NCBI GenBank assembly: GCA_964527995.1
Contig: CAZGRP010000002.1
Coordinates: 62,001 to 126,000 of the forward strand
Direction: 5' to 3'
Origin: CAZGRP01 sp964527995
GTDB taxonomy: Bacteria > Zhuqueibacterota > Zhuqueibacteria > Oceanimicrobiales > CAZGRP01
Length of the DNA stretch: 64,000 bases
Position numbers and translations under genes: made by a program. Every line of letters begins with the position of its first letter. The stretch's first letter is position 1. The notes beneath the pieces are model-generated. The model saw only the letters and a program-made list of their open reading frames with translations, searched no databases and was not told the origin of the DNA. Positions 7,606 to 16,241 of the stretch are shown piece by piece.

Positions 7606-9378
7606 TTGGAGCAACTGGAGGGATGGAAGCGAACCCATATGTGCGGCGCTTTGCGCAAGGCGGATGCGGGCGAGGAGGTTACCTTGATGGGTTGGGTCGA
7701 CCGCAGGCGCGACCACGGCGGCCTGATCTTTGTCGACCTGCGCGACCGTGACGGGGTGACGCAGGTGGTCTTCAACCCGGAGGAGTCGAGTCAGGCCTTC
7801 CAAAAGGCGAAAGAGGTTCGCAGTGAATATGTACTCGCTGTTCGCGGGCAGGTGATGGAACGCCCCGAGGGCCTGGTGAATGCCAATATCCCCACGGGCG
7901 AGATCGAAGTGCACTGCACGGAGCTGAAGATTCTGAACCGAGCGGAGACGCCGCCGCTGGCCGTCAGTGGTCCGATGGAAGCGGGTGAGGAGCACCGGCT
8001 GAAGTACCGGTACCTCGATTTGCGCCGGCCGGCGATGCAGCGCAACCTGCTGCTGCGCCATCGGCTCTACCAGGTCGTGCGCCGCTATCTTGACGAGCAG
8101 GGTTTCGTCGAGATCGAGACCCCGATGTTGATGCGGAGCACTCCCGAGGGAGCCAGGGATTTTCTGGTGCCGAGTCGGTTGAACCCCGGGAAGTTCTACG
8201 CCCTGCCGCAGTCTCCGCAAACGTACAAGCAGATCCTGATGGTGGCCGGATACGACCGCTATTTTCAGATCACCAAATGCTTTCGCGATGAGGATCTCAG
8301 GGCCGACCGCCAGCCCGAGTTCACGCAGATCGATTTGGAGATGTCGTTTGTTGAACGCGAAGACGTGATGGCGCTCGTCGAGGGGTTGATGGAGCGAGTC
8401 TTTCACGAAATCCTCGGCCGGGCTCTCGAGAGGCCGGTGCCCCGGCTGACCTACGAGGAGGCCCTCAGTCGCTACGGCAGCGACAAGCCCGACTTGCGCT
8501 TCGGCCTGGAGCTGGTCGAGGTGACGCCCCTGGCTGCGAGAAGCGAATTCAAAGTGTTCCGCGATGTGGTTGCTGGCAACGGAATTGTGGCGGGATTGTG
8601 CCTGCCATCTGGAGCGAAGTATTCGCGGAGCCAGATCGACGAACTGACCCGCCGGCTGGTCGAGTTGGGAGGAAAAGGACTGGTGGCGATCAAGGTGGGT
8701 GACCACGGGTGGGAGTCGGCGATCTCGAAATACTTCAGCGACGAGGTGAAGGCCGAGATCAACGCAGCCTTCTCCGCAAAGCCGGGAGACCTGCTCCTTC
8801 TTGTCGCCGATGGACGCGAAAAGGCACTGACGCTGCTGGGCGGCCTGCGGAGCCATCTGGCACAGCAAGAAGGCCTCATCGCTGAAGACGAGTACCGGCT
8901 CGCCTGGATGATCGATTTCCCGTGGCTGGAGTTCGACGAAGAGGAAAACCGGTACGTGGCACGACATCACCCGTTTACGGCGCCGCTCGACGAGGATCTC
9001 CCTCTGATGCAGAGCGCGCCCGAGCGCATCCGTGCCAAAGCCTACGACCTGGTTCTCAATGGTAGCGAGATCGCCGGAGGCAGCATCCGTATCCATCGCC
9101 GCGACTTGCAGGAGCAGATGTTCCAGTTGTTGAACATCAGCCGCAGGGAAGCGGCCGACAAGTTCGGGTTCCTGCTCGATGCATTTCGCTACGGAGCGCC
9201 GCCGCATGGTGGAATTGCCTTCGGTTTCGACCGCCTGGCGATGATCCTTGCCGGCGAGAAGTCGATTCGTGAGGTGATTGCTTTCCCGAAGACCAACACG
9301 GGGCTCTCCTTGATGGATGGGTCGCCTGCCGAAGTCGATCCAAAACAATTGGAAGAGCTTCATTTGAGGACGATTTAG
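7606..9378 (+). CDS. aspS: Aspartyl-tRNA synthetase
   Basis: 590 residues, the usual bacterial length. It charges tRNA-Asp with aspartate. The N-terminal OB-fold anticodon-binding domain (about 1-110) has GWVDRRRDHGGLIFVDLRDR; class II motif 2 is seen at ITKCFRDEDLRADRQPEF; a bacterial GAD-type insertion domain follows; class II motif 3 is GIAFGFDRLAMIL near the end. I chose the TTG at 7606 because AGGAGGG lies five bases upstream and the next residues lead directly into RTHMCGALR. No in-frame ATG fits better. It is preceded by the hairpin-rich region. Discriminating versus non-discriminating specificity cannot be decided here. Confidence 0.96.
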   Translation: MEQLEGWKRTHMCGALRKADAGEEVTLMGWVDRRRDHGGLIFVDLRDRDGVTQVVFNPEESSQAFQKAKEVRSEYVLAVRGQVMERPEGLVNANIPTGEIEVHCTELKILNRAETPPLAVSGPMEAGEEHRLKYRYLDLRRPAMQRNLLLRHRLYQVVRRYLDEQGFVEIETPMLMRSTPEGARDFLVPSRLNPGKFYALPQSPQTYKQILMVAGYDRYFQITKCFRDEDLRADRQPEFTQIDLEMSFVEREDVMALVEGLMERVFHEILGRALERPVPRLTYEEALSRYGSDKPDLRFGLELVEVTPLAARSEFKVFRDVVAGNGIVAGLCLPSGAKYSRSQIDELTRRLVELGGKGLVAIKVGDHGWESAISKYFSDEVKAEINAAFSAKPGDLLLLVADGREKALTLLGGLRSHLAQQEGLIAEDEYRLAWMIDFPWLEFDEEENRYVARHHPFTAPLDEDLPLMQSAPERIRAKAYDLVLNGSEIAGGSIRIHRRDLQEQMFQLLNISRREAADKFGFLLDAFRYGAPPHGGIAFGFDRLAMILAGEKSIREVIAFPKTNTGLSLMDGSPAEVDPKQLEELHLRTI

Positions 9379-9393
9379 CGGCCGATTTTTCGC

Positions 9394-9422
9394 TTGACAA
9401 ATTAGCCGCCATTTCTTATTAT
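9394..9422 (+). promoter_or_regulatory. Strong sigma70 promoter for the lipoprotein/LysM pair
   Basis: TTGACA (9394-9399), 17 bases, TATTAT (9417-9422). It lies just after the aspS stop codon. Confidence 0.8.
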
Positions 9423-9542
9423 ACGGGGTGCGTTGACCAGGTCTGTTAAGGAAGTCGAACATCTTTCGCTCGGCTTGTTCGTGCCGAAAAACGGGGGGAC
9501 GTGGAGGTCGGTTGGACATCTTACTGGAGGAAGGAGGTGGTT

Positions 9543-9827
9543 GTGCCTATGCCCAAGTTCCTGAAGTCGACTGGGACATTTCTCATCATGTCCTCAATCG
9601 TGTTTTCGCTTTCAGTCGTTGGATGTACGAAGCGGCCGAACGCCGAGCAGCTCCGCGCCTTGGATGAACAACGCAAGGCGACGACGGCTGCGGAGGATCA
9701 GGTCAAGAAGCTCGAGAGCGAGAAGGCCGACCTGCAGAAGCAGCTTGAGCAAAAGAAGGCCGAGCTCAACAAGGCCAAGCAGGTGAAAGATCACGTGCAG
9801 AAACGTTTGAGTCAGGAGGGAGGTTGA
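9543..9827 (+). CDS. Coiled-coil lipoprotein (Lpp-like)
   Basis: 94 residues from GTG 9543; the ATG at 9549 is the alternative. AAGGAGG ends five bases before the GTG. A lipoprotein signal peptide with lipobox VVGC predicts lipidation of Cys about 27. The rest is one charged amphipathic coiled coil (heptads of Leu with Glu/Lys), ending in a basic tail. It resembles murein-lipoprotein-like or OmpH-like coiled coils in form only. It sits 34 bases upstream of the LysM gene, so the pair probably acts at the outer membrane or peptidoglycan. Confidence 0.75.
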   Translation: MPMPKFLKSTGTFLIMSSIVFSLSVVGCTKRPNAEQLRALDEQRKATTAAEDQVKKLESEKADLQKQLEQKKAELNKAKQVKDHVQKRLSQEGG

Positions 9828-9861
9828 TCATCGTAGCGATCGAACTTAGAAGGAGGGTTGT

Positions 9862-10704
9862 ATGAAGTCAATCGTTGGCATTGTCTTCTTGCTCGGCCTG
9901 TCGTTGCTGGTCCTTCCTGCGTCGCAAAATGGGGTTGCCTTGGCGCAGGAGCAGATGACGATGGAGGAATACAACCAGCAACTTCAAGAGCTGAAGCAAC
10001 GTGAGGCTCGCGCAAAGACACAGATCCAACAGCTGCAAGGCGAAATTGCCTCGCTTCGCGAGGAGATTCAGCGAGCCGAGTCGGAAACACAGCAGGTCTG
10101 GAATGAGATCTACAGCTTGCTGGGGACGGATGAGGCCGGTGTGAACGCGTACCGCCAGCAGCTCAGTGCCCTCGAGGGAGACGTTGACGCCCTGATGGCT
10201 TTGTCGCCGGAAGAGCTGTTCCAGCGGCGGAAGGAAATCGACGCCTTGCAGGCGCGGCTCGATGAGGCAAAGCAAAGCAAGATTTCCTACCTGCCAGAGA
10301 TGGAAGACAAGATCGCTACGATCGAGGGCAAGATCAATCGGCTGCGCAACAAGCTGCCGGCTGCGTTGTACGACGAGTACACCGTGTTGAGGGGCGACTA
10401 CCTTTGGAAGATCTCTGCCAAGTCCGATATCTACGGCGACCCGTACCAGTGGATGCGGATCTACACCTACAACCGGGATCAGATCAAGGATCCTGACTTG
10501 ATCTTCCCCGACCAGGTGTTCAAGATTCAGCGTGGAGTAGGCGACAAAGAGTATCTGGTACAAAAAGGCGAATTCCTCGCCAAGATCGCTGCCAGCCTCG
10601 GAAACGCAATCACCTGGCGCAAGATCTACGAGGCCAACCGCGACATTCTGGGCGACGATCCAAATATGCTCTACCCCTACACGGTGCTCCGTCTGCCCCA
10701 GTAG
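9862..10704 (+). CDS. Secreted coiled-coil protein with two LysM modules
   Basis: 280 residues. Signal peptide (1-28, cut near ALA-QEQ), a coiled-coil region (about 30-165), then two LysM peptidoglycan-binding modules: about 172-222 (YTVLRGDYLWKIS ... NRDQIKDPDLIFPDQ) and about 229-280 (YLVQKGEFLAKIA ... NRDILGDDPNMLYPY). AGAAGGAGGG just upstream supports ATG 9862. It probably shares the promoter at 9394 with the lipoprotein before it. The expected role is a cell-wall-binding envelope organiser. I see no catalytic domain. Confidence 0.85.
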   Translation: MKSIVGIVFLLGLSLLVLPASQNGVALAQEQMTMEEYNQQLQELKQREARAKTQIQQLQGEIASLREEIQRAESETQQVWNEIYSLLGTDEAGVNAYRQQLSALEGDVDALMALSPEELFQRRKEIDALQARLDEAKQSKISYLPEMEDKIATIEGKINRLRNKLPAALYDEYTVLRGDYLWKISAKSDIYGDPYQWMRIYTYNRDQIKDPDLIFPDQVFKIQRGVGDKEYLVQKGEFLAKIAASLGNAITWRKIYEANRDILGDDPNMLYPYTVLRLPQ

Positions 10705-10739
10705 TGACCTGTTTGCAGCACGGGAAAGACAAAACGGTT

Positions 10740-10784
10740 GTGGCGGGTCTCGCGAACGTCGCAGAGGCTCGCCACACTTCTTTC
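10740..10784 (+). terminator. Possible terminator after the LysM gene
   Basis: GTGGCG (10740-10745) pairs with CGCCAC (10770-10775); the interior pairs only partly, and the following ACTTCTTTC is a poor T tract. Confidence 0.35.
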
Positions 10785-10897
10785 TTGGAGAGTCGCGGCG
10801 GTGTTCTTGGGCGATGAACTTTCCCCTTGATGTGTTGGTAAAAGCTCTTGGTGACCGACAGTAAGGTAGCCAACCGAGGGCTTTTTCTTTTTGGGAG

Positions 10898-11911
10898 ATG
10901 CACGAACAGAAAAACAATCATAGGGTCACGAAACACCTGTCGATTCAGGGAATCGATCAGCTGCAGCTTTTGGGGTATAAGGACAGCAACCTGCGGTCGA
11001 TCGAAAAGAGCTTTGATGCCCGGATCGTGGTGCGCGGTGGCCACATCATCTTGCAGGGGGAACCGGAGGTTGTGGACCAGCTCGAACGTGTCTTTTCCGA
11101 GCTGATCCTCATGGTGAACAGGAACAAGGTCATCGAGCCTCGCGACGTCGATACGGTGATCGATCTGGTCAAAGTGCAATCCCGAGACGGTGACGAGTCG
11201 GCTCAGGCGACTTTCTTGGAGGAAAGTGACGAAGGGGTTATTCTCTACAAGAAGAACGGCTTCATTAAACCAAAGAGCAAGGGGCAGTTCGAGTACTTCA
11301 GGGCGACCCGAAAGAACGACATTGTCTTTGTGATCGGCCCGGCCGGGACCGGAAAAACGTACCTCGCAGTTGCCATGGCGGTTGCGGCCTTCCGCGACCG
11401 CGAAGTCGACCGTATCATTTTGGCCCGTCCCGCTGTGGAGGCCGGCGAGAGCCTGGGCTTTCTGCCCGGGGATCTGCGGGAGAAGGTCGAACCGTATCTC
11501 CGGCCTCTGTATGACGCGCTGTATGACATGCTGCCGGCGGATAAGTTGCGCAAGTACATCGAGACGAACATTATCGAGATCGTGCCGCTCGCCTACATGC
11601 GCGGGCGCACCCTGAACAACGCTTTCGTGATTCTCGATGAGGCGCAAAACACCTCGACCAAGCAGATGAAGATGTTCCTAACCCGCCTGGGGGTCAATTC
11701 CAAGGCGATCATCACCGGCGATATCACCCAAATCGACCTTCCTACGACAACGCAATCCGGACTGGTACAAATTCGTCACGTCCTGCAGGACATCGAGGGC
11801 ATTGCGTTCGTATACCTCACCGATCGCGACGTCGTGCGGCACCGACTGGTGCGCGAAATCATTAAGGCCTATGACGCCTACGACGAGGCGCAGCGGGGCG
11901 AGAAGGCCTGA
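10898..11911 (+). CDS. PhoH-family ATPase
   Basis: 337 residues. PhoH proteins are P-loop ATPases of the helicase-like class, linked to RNA metabolism and often encoded beside ybeY and corC homologues, as here. An N-terminal KH-like part (about 15-100) precedes the ATPase domain, with Walker A GPAGTGKT, an ARPAVEAGESLGFLPGD stretch typical of the family, and Walker B VILDEAQN. Only a weak GGGAG lies just before ATG 10898, and the frame has no clear earlier start. The next gene starts 17 bases on, giving a phoH - 7TM-HD - ybeY - corC run known from many bacteria. Confidence 0.92.
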   Translation: MHEQKNNHRVTKHLSIQGIDQLQLLGYKDSNLRSIEKSFDARIVVRGGHIILQGEPEVVDQLERVFSELILMVNRNKVIEPRDVDTVIDLVKVQSRDGDESAQATFLEESDEGVILYKKNGFIKPKSKGQFEYFRATRKNDIVFVIGPAGTGKTYLAVAMAVAAFRDREVDRIILARPAVEAGESLGFLPGDLREKVEPYLRPLYDALYDMLPADKLRKYIETNIIEIVPLAYMRGRTLNNAFVILDEAQNTSTKQMKMFLTRLGVNSKAIITGDITQIDLPTTTQSGLVQIRHVLQDIEGIAFVYLTDRDVVRHRLVREIIKAYDAYDEAQRGEKA

Positions 11912-11928
11912 GTCGGAGCGCGGACGCT

Positions 11929-14280
11929 GTGCAAACATCTGACGACAAAGCGAGTAGACGCACCTTCCTCGGCCATGAGCAGCGCGGGGCAGAGGATCTG
12001 AAGATTCACGTCTTTCGCTGGAAGTACCTGCCTCAGGCGGTGATGGCAGTCCTGCTCGTCCTCCTCATCGTCCTCCTCTTCCCGCGTGGAAAATCATTCA
12101 AGTTCGCAGATCTGAAAGAGGGGGATGTCTATGTGGGCGAGGAGATCATTGCGCCTTTCACGTTTTCGGTGAACAAGACCCCGGCAGAATACGAGGCGGA
12201 TGTCGAAGCCGCCCGCGAAAAAGTGCAGCCGGTGTTCGTGCGGGTGGATTCCATTGCGCACCGAGAACTCCGTCGGCTGGAACAGTTTTTCGTGGCGCTG
12301 GACTCGGTTGAAATGTCGAGGGCTGCTGACTCCGTCAAGATTGACCTTGTCCGGGATCTACTCAATCGTTATGGCGTCGTTGCTTCCGATCGGGACATCC
12401 GTCTGCTGGCCAGAGGATGGCGGTCGACCGGGAAAAAGAAGTCGACAGCGGGTCGATCGGCGGCTGCCGAACGCCTGGAACTGTCGCAGGTCAGCGCCGA
12501 TCTCACGCGGATTGCTCGCGACCTGTACGCGATTGGCATCCTGGACCAACGCCCTTCCGCCCTGCCCGGATACGTGCGCCAGATTCAGGTAGGGAATGCC
12601 AGCCACAAGCCCACGGACTTCTACGGCCCCGATGCGGTTCAGCGCCAGGCGCTGGAAAAACTGCGAGAGCTCTACCACGAGAGTGAAGACCAGGTTCGCA
12701 TCGGATATCAGATCCTTGTCGCCTTCCTCGAGCCCAATCTTATTTACAACGAGAATGAGACCCAGCGCCGGATTAAGGAGGCGGTAGCACGTGTGCCCAG
12801 GGCAAAAGGAACCGTCCTGGAGAAAGAGCGCATTATCGGCAGCAACGAGCGCATCACCAAGGCCCATATCGAGAAGCTCCGCTCTCTGGCCGAGGCGATG
12901 GCGGGGCGCGAAACTGAACAAGGTTTCTTCCGTGCTGCACTTCCCTACGTCGGCAGGTTGCTGATTGTCCTGAGCGCGCTCTCGATTCTCGGAGTGTTCC
13001 TCTATATCGCTCGTCGCGAGGTGTTCGATGACCCGCGGCGCGTCTTCATGATCGCCATTCTTCTGGCGCTCGTGGCGGTCACTGCCTACTTCGTGAACCG
13101 TGCCGGGCTGTCGGAATTCCTGATTCCAGTAACCATCGCCGCGATGTTGTTCACGATTTTCTTTGACACTCGCGTCGGGTTGCTGGGTGCGGTGACGATT
13201 GGGCTGCTGGTGGGCGCGATTCGAGGCAACGAATACAGCATCACGATGGTGTCGATTTTCGTCGGCACTGTGGCGGTGATTTCCGTCAGCCGGGTTCGCA
13301 GTCGAGTGTGGCTGTTCAAGGCGCTGGTGAGCATCTCTCTGGGCTATGTGTGGGCCATTTCGGCCATGGATTTTGTTCGCCATACGCCCCTCGGCCAGGT
13401 GGCCGAGCACTGGGTATACGGGATCCTGAACGGTGTCCTCGCTCCGATTCTGACCTACGGTTTGATGGTGGTCTTCGAGTATGTCTTCGACATGACCACC
13501 GATGCCACGCTGCTGGAACTATCCGACCTGAACAAGCCGCTGCTGCGACAGCTGGCGATGGTTGCTCCGGGAACCTATCACCATAGCATCATCGTCGGGA
13601 ATCTGGCCGAAACGGCTGCCGAGAAGATCGGCGCTAACTCCTTGCTCACTCGCGTAGGCGCCTACTACCATGACATCGGCAAGATGGAAATGCCCGAGTA
13701 CTTCGTGGAAAATCAAAAAGGGGGCAAGAATCCGCATGACCGGCTGGCGCCCAGCATGAGCGCCCTGATCTTGATCAATCATGTGAAACGTGGCCTGGAG
13801 ATTGCGGAACAACACGGGTTACCTACTGAAATCCGCGATTTCATTGCACAACACCACGGCACTTCTCTGATTGCCTTTTTCTTCAACAAGGCTCGGGAGC
13901 GCAGCAACGGTTCGGAGGTTCAGGAAACCACGTTTCGCTATCCTGGACCGCGGCCGCGAACCAAAGAGACGGGGATCGTGATGCTGGCCGACTCCGTAGA
14001 GGCGGCGGCTCGAACGTTGAAAGAGCCGTCCGTCGGGCGACTTCGAAGCCTGGTCAACGCCATCGTGCAGGAGAAGTTCAATGACAACCAGCTCGCAGAG
14101 TGCCCCCTTACTCTGCGTGATCTGACGCTGATCAAAGAGAGTTTCGTCAATATGCTGACCGGGATCTATCATGCTCGCATTGAATATCCCGAGCAAGAGA
14201 AGAAGTTCTTCCAAAAGGAAGCCCGGCTGGCTAAGGAGACCACCGTTGAGTATCCGGCTCCGCGTGATAAAGTCGCGTAG
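11929..14280 (+). CDS. 7TM-HD phosphodiesterase of the PgpH/YqfF family
   Basis: 783 residues, GTG start. Domains in order: short basic cytoplasmic tail, membrane helix (about 35-55), a large extracytoplasmic 7TMR-HDED domain (about 56-335), a block of about seven membrane helices (345-525), and a cytoplasmic HD domain (about 555-720) with HHSIIVGNLAE, the metal site YYHDIGK and FIAQHHGT. Listeria and Bacillus members hydrolyse the second messenger c-di-AMP, the likely reaction here. No diadenylate cyclase is in the window to confirm the pathway. Its last 35 bases overlap the start of ybeY. Confidence 0.9.
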   Translation: MQTSDDKASRRTFLGHEQRGAEDLKIHVFRWKYLPQAVMAVLLVLLIVLLFPRGKSFKFADLKEGDVYVGEEIIAPFTFSVNKTPAEYEADVEAAREKVQPVFVRVDSIAHRELRRLEQFFVALDSVEMSRAADSVKIDLVRDLLNRYGVVASDRDIRLLARGWRSTGKKKSTAGRSAAAERLELSQVSADLTRIARDLYAIGILDQRPSALPGYVRQIQVGNASHKPTDFYGPDAVQRQALEKLRELYHESEDQVRIGYQILVAFLEPNLIYNENETQRRIKEAVARVPRAKGTVLEKERIIGSNERITKAHIEKLRSLAEAMAGRETEQGFFRAALPYVGRLLIVLSALSILGVFLYIARREVFDDPRRVFMIAILLALVAVTAYFVNRAGLSEFLIPVTIAAMLFTIFFDTRVGLLGAVTIGLLVGAIRGNEYSITMVSIFVGTVAVISVSRVRSRVWLFKALVSISLGYVWAISAMDFVRHTPLGQVAEHWVYGILNGVLAPILTYGLMVVFEYVFDMTTDATLLELSDLNKPLLRQLAMVAPGTYHHSIIVGNLAETAAEKIGANSLLTRVGAYYHDIGKMEMPEYFVENQKGGKNPHDRLAPSMSALILINHVKRGLEIAEQHGLPTEIRDFIAQHHGTSLIAFFFNKARERSNGSEVQETTFRYPGPRPRTKETGIVMLADSVEAAARTLKEPSVGRLRSLVNAIVQEKFNDNQLAECPLTLRDLTLIKESFVNMLTGIYHARIEYPEQEKKFFQKEARLAKETTVEYPAPRDKVA

Positions 14281-14689
14281 TGTCCCGGTGCAAACCGCCG
14301 CTCTGAGGGAATTCGCCCGGCGTCTTCTGCAGAGCGAACACGTGCAGGCGGGTGAGATCAATTTGGTCTTTGTGGACGATAACTACATCCAGAGGCTGAA
14401 CGAACAATTCCTCGATATCGGCGCGCCGACGGATGTGCTGTCCTTCCCCCTGGAGAGCAGAGACGGTTACCTGGAGGGGGAAGTCTATGTTTCCGTCGAC
14501 ACGGCCGTGCGGCAGTCGCACGAGTATCGTGTTTCTGTCGAAGAGGAGATTTTCCGGTTGGTGGCCCATGGACTTCTTCACCTCGTCGGCTACCGGGATT
14601 ACACGCCCTCTGAGAAGGCTGAGATGACTCGCAAGGAGGACGAATATCTCGGTCTCCTGCAAGAAAAAACGGTAAGTCGAACAACATAG
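14246..14689 (+). CDS. ybeY: Endoribonuclease YbeY
   Basis: 147 residues. YbeY is a zinc enzyme for 16S rRNA 3'-end maturation and ribosome quality control. The TTG at 14246 is chosen because AAGGAG lies seven bases upstream and the protein then begins at the expected length; it overlaps the previous gene by 35 bases. The core LNEQFLDIGAPTDVLSFPLE and the zinc motif HGLLHLVGYRD (14567-14599) are clear. In E. coli the motif ends GYDH, giving three His ligands; here the third position is Asp. As far as I recall, Bacteroidetes YbeY has the same GYKD form, so this looks like a lineage variant and not a dead enzyme. Confidence 0.93.
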   Translation: MSIRLRVIKSRSVPVQTAALREFARRLLQSEHVQAGEINLVFVDDNYIQRLNEQFLDIGAPTDVLSFPLESRDGYLEGEVYVSVDTAVRQSHEYRVSVEEEIFRLVAHGLLHLVGYRDYTPSEKAEMTRKEDEYLGLLQEKTVSRTT

Positions 14690-14704
14690 GAGTTGCAAAG
14701 ATCT

Positions 14705-16018
14705 TTGGAAACCGAATGGTTTGGATTTGAGCTCGGTCTACTCGGCGTAGCAGCTCTGCTGTCTTTCTTGCTGTCGACAGCTGAGATCATTCTGTTCTCT
14801 CTTTCGAAGTCCGCGGTTGACCTGCTCTCAGCGGCCAACCGGCTGTCGGGAAGATGGTTGGCCCGGCTCCTGGAAGATCCACAGAGTCTCAAGGCTACGT
14901 TCCGTATCGGGCGCCTGCTCAGCAACGTCACGGTCGTAGCGACCCTGACTCTTCTCTCCTTCCACCTGGCGCTCCTAATAGGCATCCCTTTTGTTCTGGC
15001 AACGTTCCTCGAAATCATTTTTGTCGGCATCGTCGCGCTTCTGCTCAGCATATTCTCACCCACCCTGTACGTGGCTCGAAATGCAGATGCCTGGGCGACT
15101 CGCATCCTGCCGTTTGTCGTCTTGGTCCATCTTCTTCTGACACCGATCACAGCGGCATACATCGGTCTCAACCGCTGGATCGGCAAGAGGCGTCGTATGA
15201 AGGGTGGTGCGGAGCCGTTTATGGAAGAGGAGCTGCGCACCCTCATCGAAGTTGGCGAGGAGAAGGGGCCTCTCGAAGAAGACGAGCGCCGCATGATTCA
15301 CTCCATCTTCGAATTCGGTGAGACGCTGGTGCGCGAAGTGATGGTGCCGCGTACCGACATGATTACTGTCGATCGCAGCACTTCGGTCGAGGCCCTCGTC
15401 GAGGTGATCCGCGAGTGCGGACATTCGCGCATCCCGATCTATGAGGGTCGAGTGGATCGCATTATCGGTATTCTGCACGCCAAAGACTTGTTGATTCGCA
15501 TCGGATCCGGAGAGCCGATTACCGACCTGGGCGATATCGTGCGGCCGCCGTATTTTGTCCCGGAGACGAAAAAGATCGACCAGCTGCTGCGGGAATTTCA
15601 GCAGGAAAAGACCCACATGGCGATCGTAGTCGACGAGTATGGCGGCACGGCCGGTCTGGTTACGCTCGAAGATGTTCTTGAAGAAATCGTCGGCGAGATT
15701 CAGGATGAATACGACTTCGAAGTTCCTCTCTACCGCCGTATCGACGAAAAGACGCTGGTGGTGGACGCCAAGATGGACTTGCACGATTTGAACGAACTGC
15801 TCGAAATCGATTTGCCGACGGAGGAGGGGTATGAAAGTCTCGGCGGTTTCATCTTGAACCTGACAGGCTACGTGCCGGCGGAGAACGATGTGGTCACATA
15901 CGACGGCTACGACTTTGTCATCGAGAAGGTCGACGGGAACCGCATCGTCCGCGTGCGGATCGTTCGTGTGCCCGAGCGAGATTCGCAGGAATCCGAAGCG
16001 CACATGAAGGGGGCGTAA
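14705..16018 (+). CDS. CorC/HlyC-type CNNM-CBS membrane protein
   Basis: 437 residues if TTG 14705 is used; TTG 14693 is possible but abuts the AGGAG at 14688-14692. The N-terminal CNNM/DUF21 membrane domain has about four helices (residues 5-150), then two CBS domains (about 205-325; VMVPRTDMITVDRSTS and PPYFVPETKKI), the family-typical MAIVVDEYGGTAGLVTLEDVLEEI[V] region and a C-terminal CorC_HlyC domain (about 345-425). Relatives are implicated in magnesium and cobalt efflux. It completes the phoH-ybeY-corC run and starts 15 bases after ybeY. Confidence 0.9.
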   Translation: METEWFGFELGLLGVAALLSFLLSTAEIILFSLSKSAVDLLSAANRLSGRWLARLLEDPQSLKATFRIGRLLSNVTVVATLTLLSFHLALLIGIPFVLATFLEIIFVGIVALLLSIFSPTLYVARNADAWATRILPFVVLVHLLLTPITAAYIGLNRWIGKRRRMKGGAEPFMEEELRTLIEVGEEKGPLEEDERRMIHSIFEFGETLVREVMVPRTDMITVDRSTSVEALVEVIRECGHSRIPIYEGRVDRIIGILHAKDLLIRIGSGEPITDLGDIVRPPYFVPETKKIDQLLREFQQEKTHMAIVVDEYGGTAGLVTLEDVLEEIVGEIQDEYDFEVPLYRRIDEKTLVVDAKMDLHDLNELLEIDLPTEEGYESLGGFILNLTGYVPAENDVVTYDGYDFVIEKVDGNRIVRVRIVRVPERDSQESEAHMKGA

Positions 16019-16044
16019 GAAGAGTGAGAACTTTCTTTTTCGTC

Positions 16045-16073
16045 TTGACTTTGCCCAAAAATTTGGTTAATAT
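16045..16073 (+). promoter_or_regulatory. Sigma70 promoter for the membrane protein / galT-like operon
   Basis: TTGACT (16045-16050), 17 bases, TAATAT (16068-16073). The leader to the ATG at 16242 is about 160 bases, in which I see no clear structure. Confidence 0.7.
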
Positions 16074-16241
16074 CACACCGTTTTGTCTGGATGCTCCTTC
16101 TGGCTCCAGGGGCTTGCCCTTGGTTTGAGCTCTTGTTTTTCTGTCCTGAAAAACGGGGCCAGCCCGTTCGGCGTTGGACCGCGGTGCGGGGGAATCGTGT
16201 TCATGAGGTTCGTTTGAGCAAACGGGAGAGGAGGTCGACAG

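Noticed and set aside
7585..9519. 644-codon minus-strand frame across aspS
   Set aside because: Opposite a well-supported aspS; no recognisable protein.
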